A program made the translations under genes and the position numbers. This document shows, one piece after another, positions 10,972 through 21,304 of a stretch of DNA of 64,000 bases. The stretch covers positions 15,704,501 through 15,768,500 of the forward strand of contig OX344754.2 in assembly GCA_947034885.2 (NCBI GenBank), given 5' to 3'. The DNA comes from Thuidium tamariscinum (Eukaryota > Streptophyta > Bryopsida > Hypnales > Thuidiaceae). Below the pieces are notes generated by a model. The model searched no databases. It was not told where the DNA came from and saw only the letters and a program-made list of their open reading frames with translations. The first letter of the stretch is position 1; each line of letters opens with the position of its first letter.

Positions 10972-13209
10972 ATGGCTAAGCGTCAAAGGACCATCAGAAA
11001 TATGTTGCAATCCAACCAAAAGGAAAATGATTTTGCCTTGCTTGAAGCATCCCAACCAACTACATCTAACAATAATAAAACTTTAAATTCTATTGAATTG
11101 GCATCATCATTGTGGAAAGATGCATGGTATACACAATTTGATTGGATTGAATTCAGCACTTCACTAGGTAAGGTTTTTTGCAAGACATGTAAAGAAAAAG
11201 GTGGTAGATCTGTTTTTACAAAACAAGGGTCAATAAATATAAAAGTCTCAGCCTTCCAAGATCATGCTAGGTCTGAAGAGCATAGGAGGTTAACTTGGGC
11301 CACACAATCTGGTCAAAAAATCATGGAGAAGGTCATTATAGAGTCCAATAGAACATGTGATGAAGCCATTCTTGCCCTTTTCAAGGCAGCCTACTTCATT
11401 GGTAAAGAAACACTGCCTTCTTGTAAGTTCCCTGGATTATGTAAATTACTTGTATCTTTAAATGCATGCATCACTAAAGAGTTGTATCATGATGAAAAAT
11501 CATGCTCTGATCTAATTTTTTTAATATCAAGTGTAATTTTTTTCTTAAAAATTGATAGAATCAAAGATTCCAAATATTTTGGCATTATGATAGATGAATC
11601 TACAGACATTTCTGTCACTGGTCATATGGTTGTTTTTGCTACTTTTATAGAAGGGGGAATGCCTGCATGTGTGTTTTTAGGGTTGATAGAGTGTATATGT
11701 GGAAAAAAAGACTCTACTTTCATGTATGATACTCTAATATCCTCTTTAAAGGAGTGGGGGTTGGATTTCAGCAAGTTTTTAGACTTTGGATCAGATGGAG
11801 CATCTGTGATGGTGGGATCTAGGACTGCAGTTGCAACACAGCTCAAGAACAAGGTAAATCCCCATCTAATTGCTATACATTGTATTGCTCATAGAACAAA
11901 TTTGGCCTCTCTAGAGGCAGCTAAAGGAAGTGGATGTTCTTTGTTGTCTAATGAAGTAGATAACCTTATAAATTCTGTGGCTGCACACTTTAAAAAGTCT
12001 GCAAAGATAAAATCTTCTTTACAAACTTTGCAAAAAGAATTATTTGACTCTCAAAAAACTTTGAAAAGATTTCATAAAATCCGGTGGTTGTTTAGGTGGC
12101 AAGCAATTTCAGCTCTTTGTGACAGTTTGGAAAGTGTTTTGGTATATTTTCGTGATACACCAACATCAAAAGATGATGGTACTAGCCCCATCTTATTTAA
12201 TAAGTTAAGGTCTTTCAAAATGATTTATGTCTTACACTTTTTGGCTGATATTTTGCATAGTTTGTCTCTCCTTTGTAGAGTTTTCCAATACAAATTTGTG
12301 GATGTCTCTTGTATTGGGTCTCTAATTAAGACTGAAATTGTACAAATTCAAATGTTATTTGTAGATGATTCTACTGATTTGAATGCTTCCACCTTTAATG
12401 AGAGTATTGGTTTTCATGTTCTTCTTGACTTTGGTCCACCTGGAGGCTATATGAGAAGATTGCAATCTAAAATACATGGATCCATGTACCATGGTGTAGA
12501 AATCAGCAGAGATAAGACAGAGGCAGATTTGGAAGCTGCCATTTCTTTTCAAAAATGTTATGCTCAAAATGTTTGTCTTGCTTTAGAGAGTCGTTTTCCT
12601 GATAATGGGATAATAGGGGCTTTCAAAATTTTAAATCCTTCTAATATGCCTACTAAACAAGTAGGTTTATCTAGTTGGGGAGTTTTGGAGTTGGATGCAC
12701 TATGTGGTCATTATGGGCAGGATTTAGAGCTTCAAGGGAAGAAATTTGAAGCTTTGATCAACCCCTCATTGGCAAAGAGGGAATTTTTTGCTTTTAAACT
12801 TCAAGCAACCACTGAATGGTTGGAGAAGGGATTTGGTGACTTATGGAATCACATATCTTGGAGCCCTTCACTCCAATTGAAGTATCCTAATTTACTTGTT
12901 CTTGCTGAAGTTGCTAGAATTCAATGTGTTAGTACTGCTTCATGTGAAAGGGCTTTCTCTGTCCAAAATGCTATCAAATCTAAGGTGAGGAATAATTTAA
13001 AAACAAAACATCTTGAAAGTATTATGCGTGTTGCTTTAGAAGGTCCAGACAATGATAGTGCTAATCCAATTTTACTTGAGGCCATTGTTGTATGGAAAAA
13101 TTCACAAAAATATAGGCATTTGTATTCAAGACCAGAATTATATCTTACTGGTGTAAGTGAAGGTCAGGCACCAGAAGGTAACATTAGTGTTGGTGATTTT
13201 CAATTTTGA
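10972..13209 (+). CDS. hAT-superfamily transposase-like protein (ZMYM1/TTF-type), 745 aa, intact ORF
   Basis: A single open frame encodes an RNase-H-fold hAT transposase relative of the TTF zinc finger / DUF4371 type. The N-terminus has a zinc-binding pattern (Cys70, Cys73, His98, His104) in a TTF/BED-like finger that would bind DNA. The catalytic core shows MIDESTD (Asp208), DFGSDGASVMVG (Asp275), the HCIAHRTNLA block (303-312) and a C-terminal SCERAFS (Glu659) leading into the hAT dimerisation region. The length is near full for the family and no stop interrupts it. The codons are AT-rich like the surroundings. It could be an active transposon, a recent copy, or a domesticated gene. No flanking terminal repeats were found, which leaves domestication open. 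Confidence 0.85.
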   Translation: MAKRQRTIRNMLQSNQKENDFALLEASQPTTSNNNKTLNSIELASSLWKDAWYTQFDWIEFSTSLGKVFCKTCKEKGGRSVFTKQGSINIKVSAFQDHARSEEHRRLTWATQSGQKIMEKVIIESNRTCDEAILALFKAAYFIGKETLPSCKFPGLCKLLVSLNACITKELYHDEKSCSDLIFLISSVIFFLKIDRIKDSKYFGIMIDESTDISVTGHMVVFATFIEGGMPACVFLGLIECICGKKDSTFMYDTLISSLKEWGLDFSKFLDFGSDGASVMVGSRTAVATQLKNKVNPHLIAIHCIAHRTNLASLEAAKGSGCSLLSNEVDNLINSVAAHFKKSAKIKSSLQTLQKELFDSQKTLKRFHKIRWLFRWQAISALCDSLESVLVYFRDTPTSKDDGTSPILFNKLRSFKMIYVLHFLADILHSLSLLCRVFQYKFVDVSCIGSLIKTEIVQIQMLFVDDSTDLNASTFNESIGFHVLLDFGPPGGYMRRLQSKIHGSMYHGVEISRDKTEADLEAAISFQKCYAQNVCLALESRFPDNGIIGAFKILNPSNMPTKQVGLSSWGVLELDALCGHYGQDLELQGKKFEALINPSLAKREFFAFKLQATTEWLEKGFGDLWNHISWSPSLQLKYPNLLVLAEVARIQCVSTASCERAFSVQNAIKSKVRNNLKTKHLESIMRVALEGPDNDSANPILLEAIVVWKNSQKYRHLYSRPELYLTGVSEGQAPEGNISVGDFQF

Positions 13210-13302
13210 TTATTATGATGCATTGTGTAGGTAGAAGCCCTTCAAAAATATCAAGCCCCATTTCTCTAAAAAAATGTGAGCTTTGTATTTTAGTAAGGCT
13301 AA

Positions 13303-13356
13303 GTCTTTGGTCCTCAATTGGTTGAGGAGTTTCCAGGTTCAACTCCTGCCAAAGAC
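13303..13356 (+). ncRNA. tRNA-like fold lacking an anticodon arm (SINE head or tRNA relic)
   Basis: The ends GTCTTTGG and CCAAAGAC can form a perfect 8-bp acceptor-like stem. Inside, TCCTC and GAGGA form a D-arm-like 5-bp stem, and CAGG-TTCAACT-CCTG forms a T-arm with a good pol III B box (GGTTCAACTCC, 13336-13346). Only about five bases lie where an anticodon arm should be. It is therefore not a normal tRNA gene, but may be a shortened tRNA, a SINE head or another pol III-type element. Confidence 0.45.
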
Positions 13357-14164
13357 ATTTCATTTTTGATAAGGCTTTTGCATGTATAAATTTTGGTTGA
13401 AAGAAATTCTGGATATGAGCTGGTTCAAATTAATTGCCTTAGGAAATTCAACCGAATCATATCCTAAGAAGAAGGAAAATGAGCTAGTTCATGTATAAGA
13501 TGAAGGGAAAATTAGCTGAACCAAATTCACTACCAAAGGAAAATAACTGCTTTCATTAGATGAAAAAAGGTAAGAACCGAATGAATTTAAAACTTGGCCA
13601 AATATACTCTTCTCTAGTCTGCTTTTGGCTTAAATTTTCAAAATATTTACCGGACGCTGTATGAATCTTAACCCTTAACCTCTCGATTTACAAAGCTTAG
13701 TTTCTCACAACACACAGAGCTGATCAGGGTGGCGTAAAAAGCAAAAGTGGATGGCTGAGGGAGGTCGATTGCGCGGGGTCTGTGGATGGGTGAACGATAA
13801 GCTTTACAAAATGCATTCTTCGATTGAATTCAGACTACCAAAAAATGGACATGGCAGTTTGCCACTACTAGAAAATCTGTGTCCAAATCAACAAAAAATT
13901 AGCAAAAAAATGTTGATTTGGTCTAACACTTCTATGTTGATTTAGTGCAGTTGACTTGGACAGTATGTAGCAAAAACTTGTTGAATTTTTTGTTAAATTT
14001 TTTGTTGATTTGGTCATGTTGTAAAATAATTTGAAAAAAATTTAAATTGAGGAACCAATCAACATTTGACACGTGGCAATCCATGTGGCACCAAAATGAC
14101 ACGTGTCATCCATGCAAGTCTAACACCTCAGTCAATGTCCACATGGCAGTCAACATTGACCACC

Positions 14165-14262
14165 ACCTCAATGGGGAGTTGGCATGGGGGTTTGAACCCC
14201 CCACCTCACAGTTGGGAGGGAAGGGTTCAAACCACCAAGCCACCTCCAAGTACTCATAAACA
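14165..14262 (-). repeat. tRNA-derived pol III box pair (possible SINE) on the minus strand
   Basis: On the minus strand TGGCTTGGTGG (14242-14232) matches the A box and GGTTCAAACCC (14198-14188) matches the B box, 34 nt apart as in tRNA-derived SINEs. The ends GGAGGTG and CAACTCC can nearly pair as an acceptor stem. No A-tail or target duplication is clear. Confidence 0.45.
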
Positions 14263-14296
14263 CTCTTAAAGTTATTTAGTATATAAATCTTTTTAA

Positions 14297-14690
14297 ACCC
14301 GCCAATGTTCAATTTTTGTAAGTTCATCTGACTTCAGAGCTCATTTAGGCATAGTAAATCAATTTTTTTATAAAAACTTTGAACTAATGAAAGTTGGAGG
14401 TTGAAGTTAAGTTTCACCTCCAAAAATCCGTTTGTCATTTGGAGATTTTAATAGAAATTTATGGCCAAAATTCAGAGACAGTGTTAAAAAATGTCAATTT
14501 GTTTTTTCAAAACACTGTCTCTGAATTTTGGCCATAACTTTCTATTAAAAGCTCCAAATGACAAACGGATTTTTGGAGGTGAAACTTAACTTCAACCTCC
14601 AACTTTCATTTGTTCAAAATGTTTATAAAAAAGTTTATTTACTATTCCTAAATGAGCTCTGAAGTCAGTTGAACTTACAAAATCCGAGTT
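14297..14690. repeat. Large foldback inside the CACTA element (arms about 190 bp)
   Basis: Two long arms, from about 14310 to 14475 and from 14510 to 14680, are near-perfect inverse copies around a short centre near 14490. Examples are CTCCAAAAATCCGTTTGTCA in the left arm and TGACAAACGGATTTTTGGAG in the right. It may be a nested foldback MITE or the element's own internal palindrome. A transcript would form a long hairpin suitable for small-RNA production. Confidence 0.75.
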
Positions 14691-15802
14691 GTGAATGGTT
14701 AATTCAATTAAAACTTTTCATTTTATAAAAAACTCAAACCATATTGATTTAAACATATCTCTAATTTAACACAAATTCTAATTTGAAAACTCTAATTACT
14801 CAGAATTAACCAAAAAAGTTTTTTTTTTTCTTAAATTGGACATTGTTTTCTCAAGTCCACAAAAACATCCTATTAGGTTATAGAAAAATGAACTACGAAG
14901 AAGTCAAAGTGAAGTTTTAAATCAATAAGTTTTGTAAAATGTAAGATTATAGAAACTTTGTTTAATTAAACACATTTTGACATAGTAATAATAAAATCTT
15001 CCTTAAATATACAAAGTATAGTACAATTGTTTAGAAATATTGGACAAATTAGTTATTCCTTAAATTTAAATATTTTGAAATCGGTGTCTCTAAATTTTAG
15101 TAAACTTTGGAGGCGATTTCAACATAGTTAAACATATTTTTTGGTAAAAAGAAGTTTTATAAAAATTTGAGAAATTAAATTAAATTAAATCTCTTAAAAC
15201 CCGTTTGTAATTTTGAAATTTCAATAAAAATTCATGGACAAAATTCATAGTGGTAGCAAGGAACAATTTTTTTGAGATTTTCAAACACTCTCTCTGAATT
15301 TTGTTCATAACTTTTTATTGAAAACATAAAATCATAAAATAATTTTTGGAGGTGAAAGTTTGTTTGATTTTACAACTTTTCTTAGTAAGAAGTTTTTCCA
15401 AAAAAGATATTTTACCATGCTTAAATTGCCTCCAAAGTCTGCTGAATTAACAAAACATTGAATTGTGAGGGATTAGTTTTATTTAAAAAGTTTATGATAC
15501 AAAGATTTCAAACTATGATTATTTAATTATTGCCTAAATAAATAAAAATTTACTTAAGAAAAATTTAAGTCAATTGCAACAAACATTTGTTAATTTTTTT
15601 GTTGATTTGAACACCATACTATCCAAATCAACAATTTCTTTTGTTGATTTGGACACTATACTATCCAAATCAACAAAATTTTTGTTGATTTGGATAATAC
15701 AGTGTCCAAATCAACATAAATTTGTAAAAACGGTCGATACAGTACCCAATTCACAAAAACTTGTTGTTTTTTTGTTGACCTGGACATCATTTTCTACTAG
15801 TG

Positions 15803-17309
15803 TACCATTTGTCCAGTTGTTGACCTGTTAGGGCCGGTCACAGACCGTTGGGCCTCGGATCCTGCTCAGACTATTTGGACTCGGAGACATCATCAACTAG
15901 TTATCATGTAGTATGATTGATGCGGATTTGCTGGGTTTGTAAGCAGCAAGTCTAATGCAGTAGCAATTTTTGGAGGTTTGTGTTTGTTTTTTTCAAAGTT
16001 GCAACATCGTGTCCTCTAAAGCTTTAGTTGCGATTTAGAGCCTGTTTTCCAACGTCCAGTTTTGACTAGAAGTTGCAGCATATTTCCCGTAAGCTGTATC
16101 CGCGATTTAGAATCAACTTTCCAACTTCAAGTTTTCACAAGACAATCAGAGCGCACTATTGCAGATATTGAAGTTGGAGTTTTGATATTATACGTTTTTG
16201 AAGTTGGACTATTGATTATAAACTTAAACCTTTGAAATTACTATGTATATGTTTTCAGCAATAAATCTTCATTTGTGGATACGGTTGTTGCAACTATTCT
16301 TAGTCAACCAGCTATCCTGTGGCTACTCATGTCTGCATGCGATGATCTGAAATCCACACTAATTTCTGGACAAGGAAGTATGACTTCCTATTACCCGTCC
16401 ACCTTGCACTCGAAGCTGATTAGTGCCGGTCAATGCTTCTCCTCGCCACAGATGTCACACCAGTTTCTGCCCCCTCCAATGCTTGTCGACCCTTGCAATT
16501 TGGCATGCTTCTTGAGGAATCGCATCTCCCCACTTGCTAGAAGCGGGGCTCAATTCTATGATTCGAGCTACCTACAGCTTTGATGCAAACTTCGGAAGCC
16601 ATGGGCCACGACACTGTTTTCCGGAAAAGTTGTTTTGATCAAATATTACTAGGGTGGCCCATGCCGTTGCCACGGTCTAAAAGAAAAGAAATTTGAATAA
16701 TTTGCTAATTTTTTTAATGTATAGAAACTTCAAAATTCAATAACTTTCATGCCGTAGGTTGGAACACCATGAATCAAAGCCCGTGCACCCCTCCTCGCCG
16801 AGGGCTTTCTGACGGTACCAAACACACACTTGGGGGACTCATGGTCCGGGAGATCTCAATGTAACAAACATCCAAACAAACAAACAGCCTATCTTCATAG
16901 GGGGATAATGTCTGAGCATTGAGCATGATTTGCATATCAGACAAGGATTACCAACCCACAGTAAAGCTATCTACAAAAATCAACGGTGAAGTCTCGTATA
17001 CATCGTTCAATTGCCCACAAGGTCAAAAAATCTGTGGATCGCTTAGAAAAGGTGGTCATGACTCTATTCTGTTTGGGGCGGTGAGGGGTTAAAGGATGGG
17101 TTGATGACCATAGAAATCATTCCTTTAGTTTCTTTATTAATCATTGGCATAAGAAATTGCAAAAAACATTTATTGGAAATCAAACTATTGTAGAAGACCT
17201 CCCTTTTTCACAACAAAATCTTTAAGACGAATACTTTCACTTTTGTCCTAGTACTAAAAGGATTCTTTGTCATCCATCGGACAAAAAGCGTCCTTATTGG
17301 CACTTAAGC
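15803..17309. other. Intergenic, no gene seen
   Basis: A 102-codon ORF at 16275-16583 has no recognisable family. The segment at 16740-16865 is related to 55375-55500 and 55545-55670. Confidence 0.4.
16740..16865. repeat. Dispersed repeat with GAGATCTC-type end (also at 55375-55500 and 55545-55670)
   Basis: The segment shares an ordered set of phrases with two tandem copies near 55.4-55.7 kb: ATAACTTTCATGCCGTAGGT-like, a TGCACCCCTCC-like core and a GGGAGATCTCA-like end. Its class is unknown. Confidence 0.45.
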
Positions 17310-17570
17310 AGGATGATAAATCTTACCATCGAAGGTAGGCTAGCAAGGTTATTTTGGATAATCCAGGGTAAAAAAGTGAAAAAAAGCCCCCTATTTTGTG
17401 TTGTGTCTTGGGTATGTTCTAAACCCTCTTAGGTAATTTGAAGTTTCTAATTACAAATATGAATTTAGACTTTGCAACAAAATAATTTGTGCAAGAAATT
17501 AAAAAATTCAACATTTATCCCTAGGATAAATCAAGCTTGCTAGGCCCACCTTCAATCATAGGATTTAATG
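17310..17570. mobile_element. Inverted-repeat MITE candidate, about 260 bp
   Basis: The left arm ATCGAAGGTAGGCTAGCAAG (from 17328) is matched by the inverted right arm ATTGAAGGTGGGCCTAGCAAG (17558-17538), with further matches inward. There is no ORF between the arms and the target duplication is not clear. Confidence 0.5.
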
Positions 17571-17729
17571 TCCTCTCGCATTTCAAGGTAAGAGCACTGC
17601 CACCAATTTGTTATACAAGTCTCAATAATGGCAAACAGTGCTTGCTGTGCTTATTTATTGGAAAATGGATCCATACCAATATCACTTTAGAGCACAAATT
17701 GTAGTGTTTGTCACATGACATATACTTTT

Positions 17730-18440
17730 GCACGGTAAAAGAGGGGCTTTGTAGAGGGCAATATTACACTCACGCTAAGTTGGTCAACATAGATTGTGGC
17801 CACAATAGATGTCAACATGGATGTAGTGGAAGGATTTGAGGGATACAAAAAGGAAAAGAATTAATTCAAGGCTGTAGATATGCAATTATACTATTTTTTT
17901 AGTATGTGTGCTTTATCTATTCAACAAATTAATTAAGCGACTACATATAAAAGAAACAAATTTTATTTTATTTTCAAAGGATTCAGTACTTTTGTATCTA
18001 CTATAAGTTTTAAAAATTCAGAAGTTTTGAAAAAAAATGTGAAGACTAAAAACATTTTTAGGAAAATAATAATTAAAATTAAAATTAAAATTAAAAAAAC
18101 TTCTCCTAACTTATAACCTTTAAGAATATGATGACGCTTTGGAACCAATTGTTCACAATGCATAGCTCATATTCTTAAAGGGAGGAGAGAATCCTAAACA
18201 AAAAAATAATGAAAGAATATTTACACAAGAATAGAAGATTATATAAGAATTCATATAAAAAATAAAAGTGAAGATTCTATACATATTAACAAGTATATGT
18301 ATATGTAATATATATAATATGAAGATATTTATAATAAAAATAAAATGAAAGATTCTATAAATATAAATAAGTACAACTATATGTAATAGACATGTGATTG
18401 TATAATATACAAGGTTTTTATATTTATATAACAAGACGTG
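17730..18440. repeat. Dispersed repeat, copy 2 (relative of 1742-2480)
   Basis: Long collinear similarity to 1742-2400 begins at GGGGCTTTGTAGAGGG and continues past the AAAGGGAGGAGAGAATCCTA phrase into repeated GATTCTATAAATAT-type AT-rich units. It ends just upstream of the PsbP-like gene and so lies in its promoter region. Confidence 0.65.
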
Positions 18441-18480
18441 TGGGCCCTAGACTCTAAACCCTAAATCTGACAGATAATCC

Positions 18481-21304
18481 ATGAATTTGCGTACCCGGGC
18501 TTTCGCAATTAGGGCTTCGACATTGAAACCCACCAGTGGTAATGGGAATGTGGTTTTCTCACTTGAAAGGCACCATTTCTGAATTGAATTTTTTTGCCTT
18601 ACTATGATTGTGAATTACTTTTTGACAAAGCTTGTGTCGGTAATTAGCTTGTGTCCTTTTTCTCAACAGTATTTCAGATTTGTGAGTGAAAAATAAACAA
18701 GGTTTCCTGGTGCCATTAATATTCTCTGTTCTTTTCTCACTGAAACAAGGTCAGTATATGGGAGGAGGTCCAGAAACCGACCATCTAAGGGCTGGAACAG
18801 AATTTTGGGCAGGTCAAACATCTTGAAATATTTTTCAAAGAAATTTCCTTGAAAGACAGCTTGAATATGCATCTGACCCAAGTCGTTTCATATTTTTTGG
18901 AGCTCTCTAGAATTAGTTATCAAATTTTGAAGTTGAAAGGGCATAGGGCTCTAAAATGGTGCCCTAGCAAAAATGTACACAGTCAGTACACTGTTGAAGG
19001 CTATGAAAATGCAACATGTACAAGTACTGTACATTTAAGATAGGGCACCATTTTAGAACCCGCTCCATTCAAGAGCCTCCTCCTATACCCCTAGTTTGAG
19101 TGACTTCAAAGGAAATTTTAATGGATGTTTGGTTTTGGGGTTGACAGAGTCCGAGGCTTTGACACGTAGACATGTGTTGGGAGGAGCTGTTGCCATTGCC
19201 GCCACCATTGCTACCTTCGGAAGCCCTGCGCTTGCAATAAGTACGTTCCACACTGGTTTTAACCATTTCCTTGCGACTTTGTTTATGTGAGAAGAGTGGT
19301 TTTGTTTTCACGATATATTAGAAACAAGTTATTGAGCACACCCCAAGCTTTGTACGGCGTAGCAAATTCAAAGTCGTGTTACGTGATTTGAAACTTCTTA
19401 GCGATTGAATCTTAATCTTCTGTTCGAAAACCATTGTATCTCGCTATCTACGATGCAATTAGGGACGAATGTCCGGAGTTTCATTAGAAATATCATACAC
19501 AGTTGCAGAGATCGTTCATACATTAAATGTTCTTGCAATTCTACAAGCGATGAATTGAAGTGCGCCAGAAGAGAGCCAACTTTCTTGCAACATGGAAGAA
19601 ATCTGTTGCTACGATTAAGGTGTGATTTGTGTGTGGAGAAGGGTTTGAATATTTTCTTTAAGGACTTTCGGTTGGTTTGTTGTTAATGGCATGTCCACCC
19701 TATCCAGGCAACCCATTAGGATATGGATTAACCTAGTAGATTCCATCTAAATCTCGCTGTTGCTTAGGATTATGGTACCCACAGAGTTCACACAATTATG
19801 TGCATCCCTCCCTTTCGATATGAGAATCTGCTGCTCCAGTGCAGACTTCCCTTGAGCAGCAAGTCAGTAGTTAATGCAAGGCGATGGTGCGTTGTAGTAA
19901 ACACAGGCTGCCCCCATCTCTGCCCAGACGAAGTTTGATAGTGGCTTTTGGGGCACTCATTCCATGGTGCAGACGCTCCCAAAGGATATACCGCTATTCT
20001 GGACAATACCGATGGTTACAAGTTCTTCTACCCGTTTGGCTGACAGGTATGGTGTCCACCCTTCCACTTCTGAGTTTGACATTTTTCTCTTTTTTCTCTT
20101 TGATATTGTGATGTGCCTTTCAGCAGTTACTCGTTTTCCGCAGCAGTTGATCTGATTGTGTGGTTTTCTCCAGGAAGTTGCAGTCAAGGGTCATGATGTA
20201 GCGTTCAAAGATGTTATTGAACCTCTGGAAAGCGTGAGCGTGAGCATTATCAAGACGGACAAGACAAGTCTATCAGAATTAGGATCTCTAGATGCGGTAC
20301 CCTTCTTAAATTCTTTATTTGTTTGTGGTCTTTAATACCGACGCTTGTAATGTTTGTATATGGCACTTAGCTTTAAATGAATCTAGGCTTGAATGCCTGC
20401 CTACTCAAGGCGCCACTTATTGATTTTGCAATTGTGTTTATACATGTAGGTTGCTAAGGCTCTTGTTGAGAGGGTGTTGGCTTCGCCAACACAGAAAACT
20501 CAAGTGTTGGAAGCTACAGAGGTACTCCTTTTCTGGAATTTTTTGTGTATGTGTCATGCCACCTTTACCCATATTGTTGTTCAAAATGACGAAAAATGAC
20601 TAAAAACAGAAAGTCAACTCCGGAAGCTCATAGTAAATTGTAGCAAAAATCGAAACAATTTTTTTGAAAAATGGTATATTTTGGTATATATAATGGTATA
20701 TTTTGCTAACTCCTCTTATGCTTTCTACTTGATTTGTTTCAACTTCTGAAGGCATGGAAGCAGACCCTTCTGTTAATTTAGGCACCTAAGTGATAACGTT
20801 CACCTTGTGGAATTCCCCTGTTTCTGGTGGCTAATCTGGCGACTGTATGCTTGATTTACCAAGGTGTTACCTCTTTGTGCAGCGCTCTAATGACAATCTG
20901 ACATACTACTCGTTTGAGTTTCTGGCAAAAGCCCCAAACTTCACTCGCCACGGTCTGGGGACGGTGGCAATTAAAGATGGTACATCTTCTCTCTACTCAC
21001 GTGTTCCTGCACGCACCTTTTTCTTACTCTAGTTGGAAGAAAGTTCGTAGTTTTCTCAATGGAAAGCTGCATAAAATTATGAGTGTCTGAACCCTCGAAT
21101 TGCTTGTTCTTGATGTCACGTTTTGTGTAGAATCGACGTTGTAGATGAGACTGAGCGAACTCCTAAATCTCGTTTTGATTTCATTAGTTTGTCTTGTGAA
21201 CAGGAAAATTCTACACGCTTATGACAGGGTCAAATGAGCAGCGGTGGAATAAAATGGCAGACAAGCTGAAGATGATCATCAATTCTTTCGAGCTTTTGGT
21301 TTAG
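18481..21304 (+). CDS. PsbP-domain thylakoid lumen protein (PPL2/PNSL1-like), 7 exons, one in-frame stop
   Basis: Predicted exons are 18481-18538, 19148-19240, 19973-20046, 20174-20296, 20450-20521, 20883-20979 and 21204-21304, all GT-AG and in phase, giving 205 codons. The short N-terminus leads to a twin-arginine lumen signal: an RR pair, a hydrophobic run (GGAVAIAATIATFGS) and an ALA cleavage site. The mature part has the PsbP-like order YTAILDNTDGYKFFYPFG, VIEPLESVSVSIIKT, FTRHGLGTV and a C-terminal KFYTLMTGSNEQRW. This best recalls PsbP-like proteins such as the NDH lumen subunit PNSL1/PPL2, though the exact paralogue is uncertain. In exon 3 the FGWQ position reads FG-stop-Q (TGA at 20041-20043, codon 74), where TGG is expected. 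The gene is therefore a young pseudogene, carries a sequencing error, or splices differently. No other defect was seen. Confidence 0.7.
18946..19061. mobile_element. 116-bp foldback MITE in intron 1 of the PsbP-like gene
   Basis: The left arm begins GGGCTCTAAAATGGTGCCCT and the inverted right arm GGGTTCTAAAATGGTGCCCT. Pairing continues inward (AAATGTACA...), so almost the whole element folds on itself. There is no ORF. The target duplication is not obvious and the superfamily is unresolved; the ends would fit PIF/Harbinger. Confidence 0.7.

Larger units (their letters stand above)
13863..15802. mobile_element. Non-autonomous CACTA (EnSpm) element, about 1.94 kb
   Basis: The left end is CACTACTAGAAAATCTGTGT and the inverted right end is CACTAGTAGAAAATGATGTC, both typical CACTA-superfamily termini. 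The flanking triplets are TGC and TAC, an imperfect 3-bp duplication. Both subterminal zones carry many copies, in both orientations, of a TTGTTGATTTGGA motif: about five at 13880-14015 and about eight at 15590-15785. Subterminal arrays like these bind the transposition protein in EnSpm elements. There is no transposase ORF. The interior holds a large foldback (14297-14690), a related weaker foldback (15190-15430) and a tRNA-like box pair (14188-14242). Confidence 0.75.

Noticed and set aside
16275-16583. 102-codon plus-strand ORF
   Set aside because: No family features, no splice or start context, and it lies in repeat-bearing DNA.
17085-17095. GGGGTTAA as a right end of a TTAA element
   Set aside because: No matching CCCC left end preceded by TTAA was found upstream within a reasonable distance.
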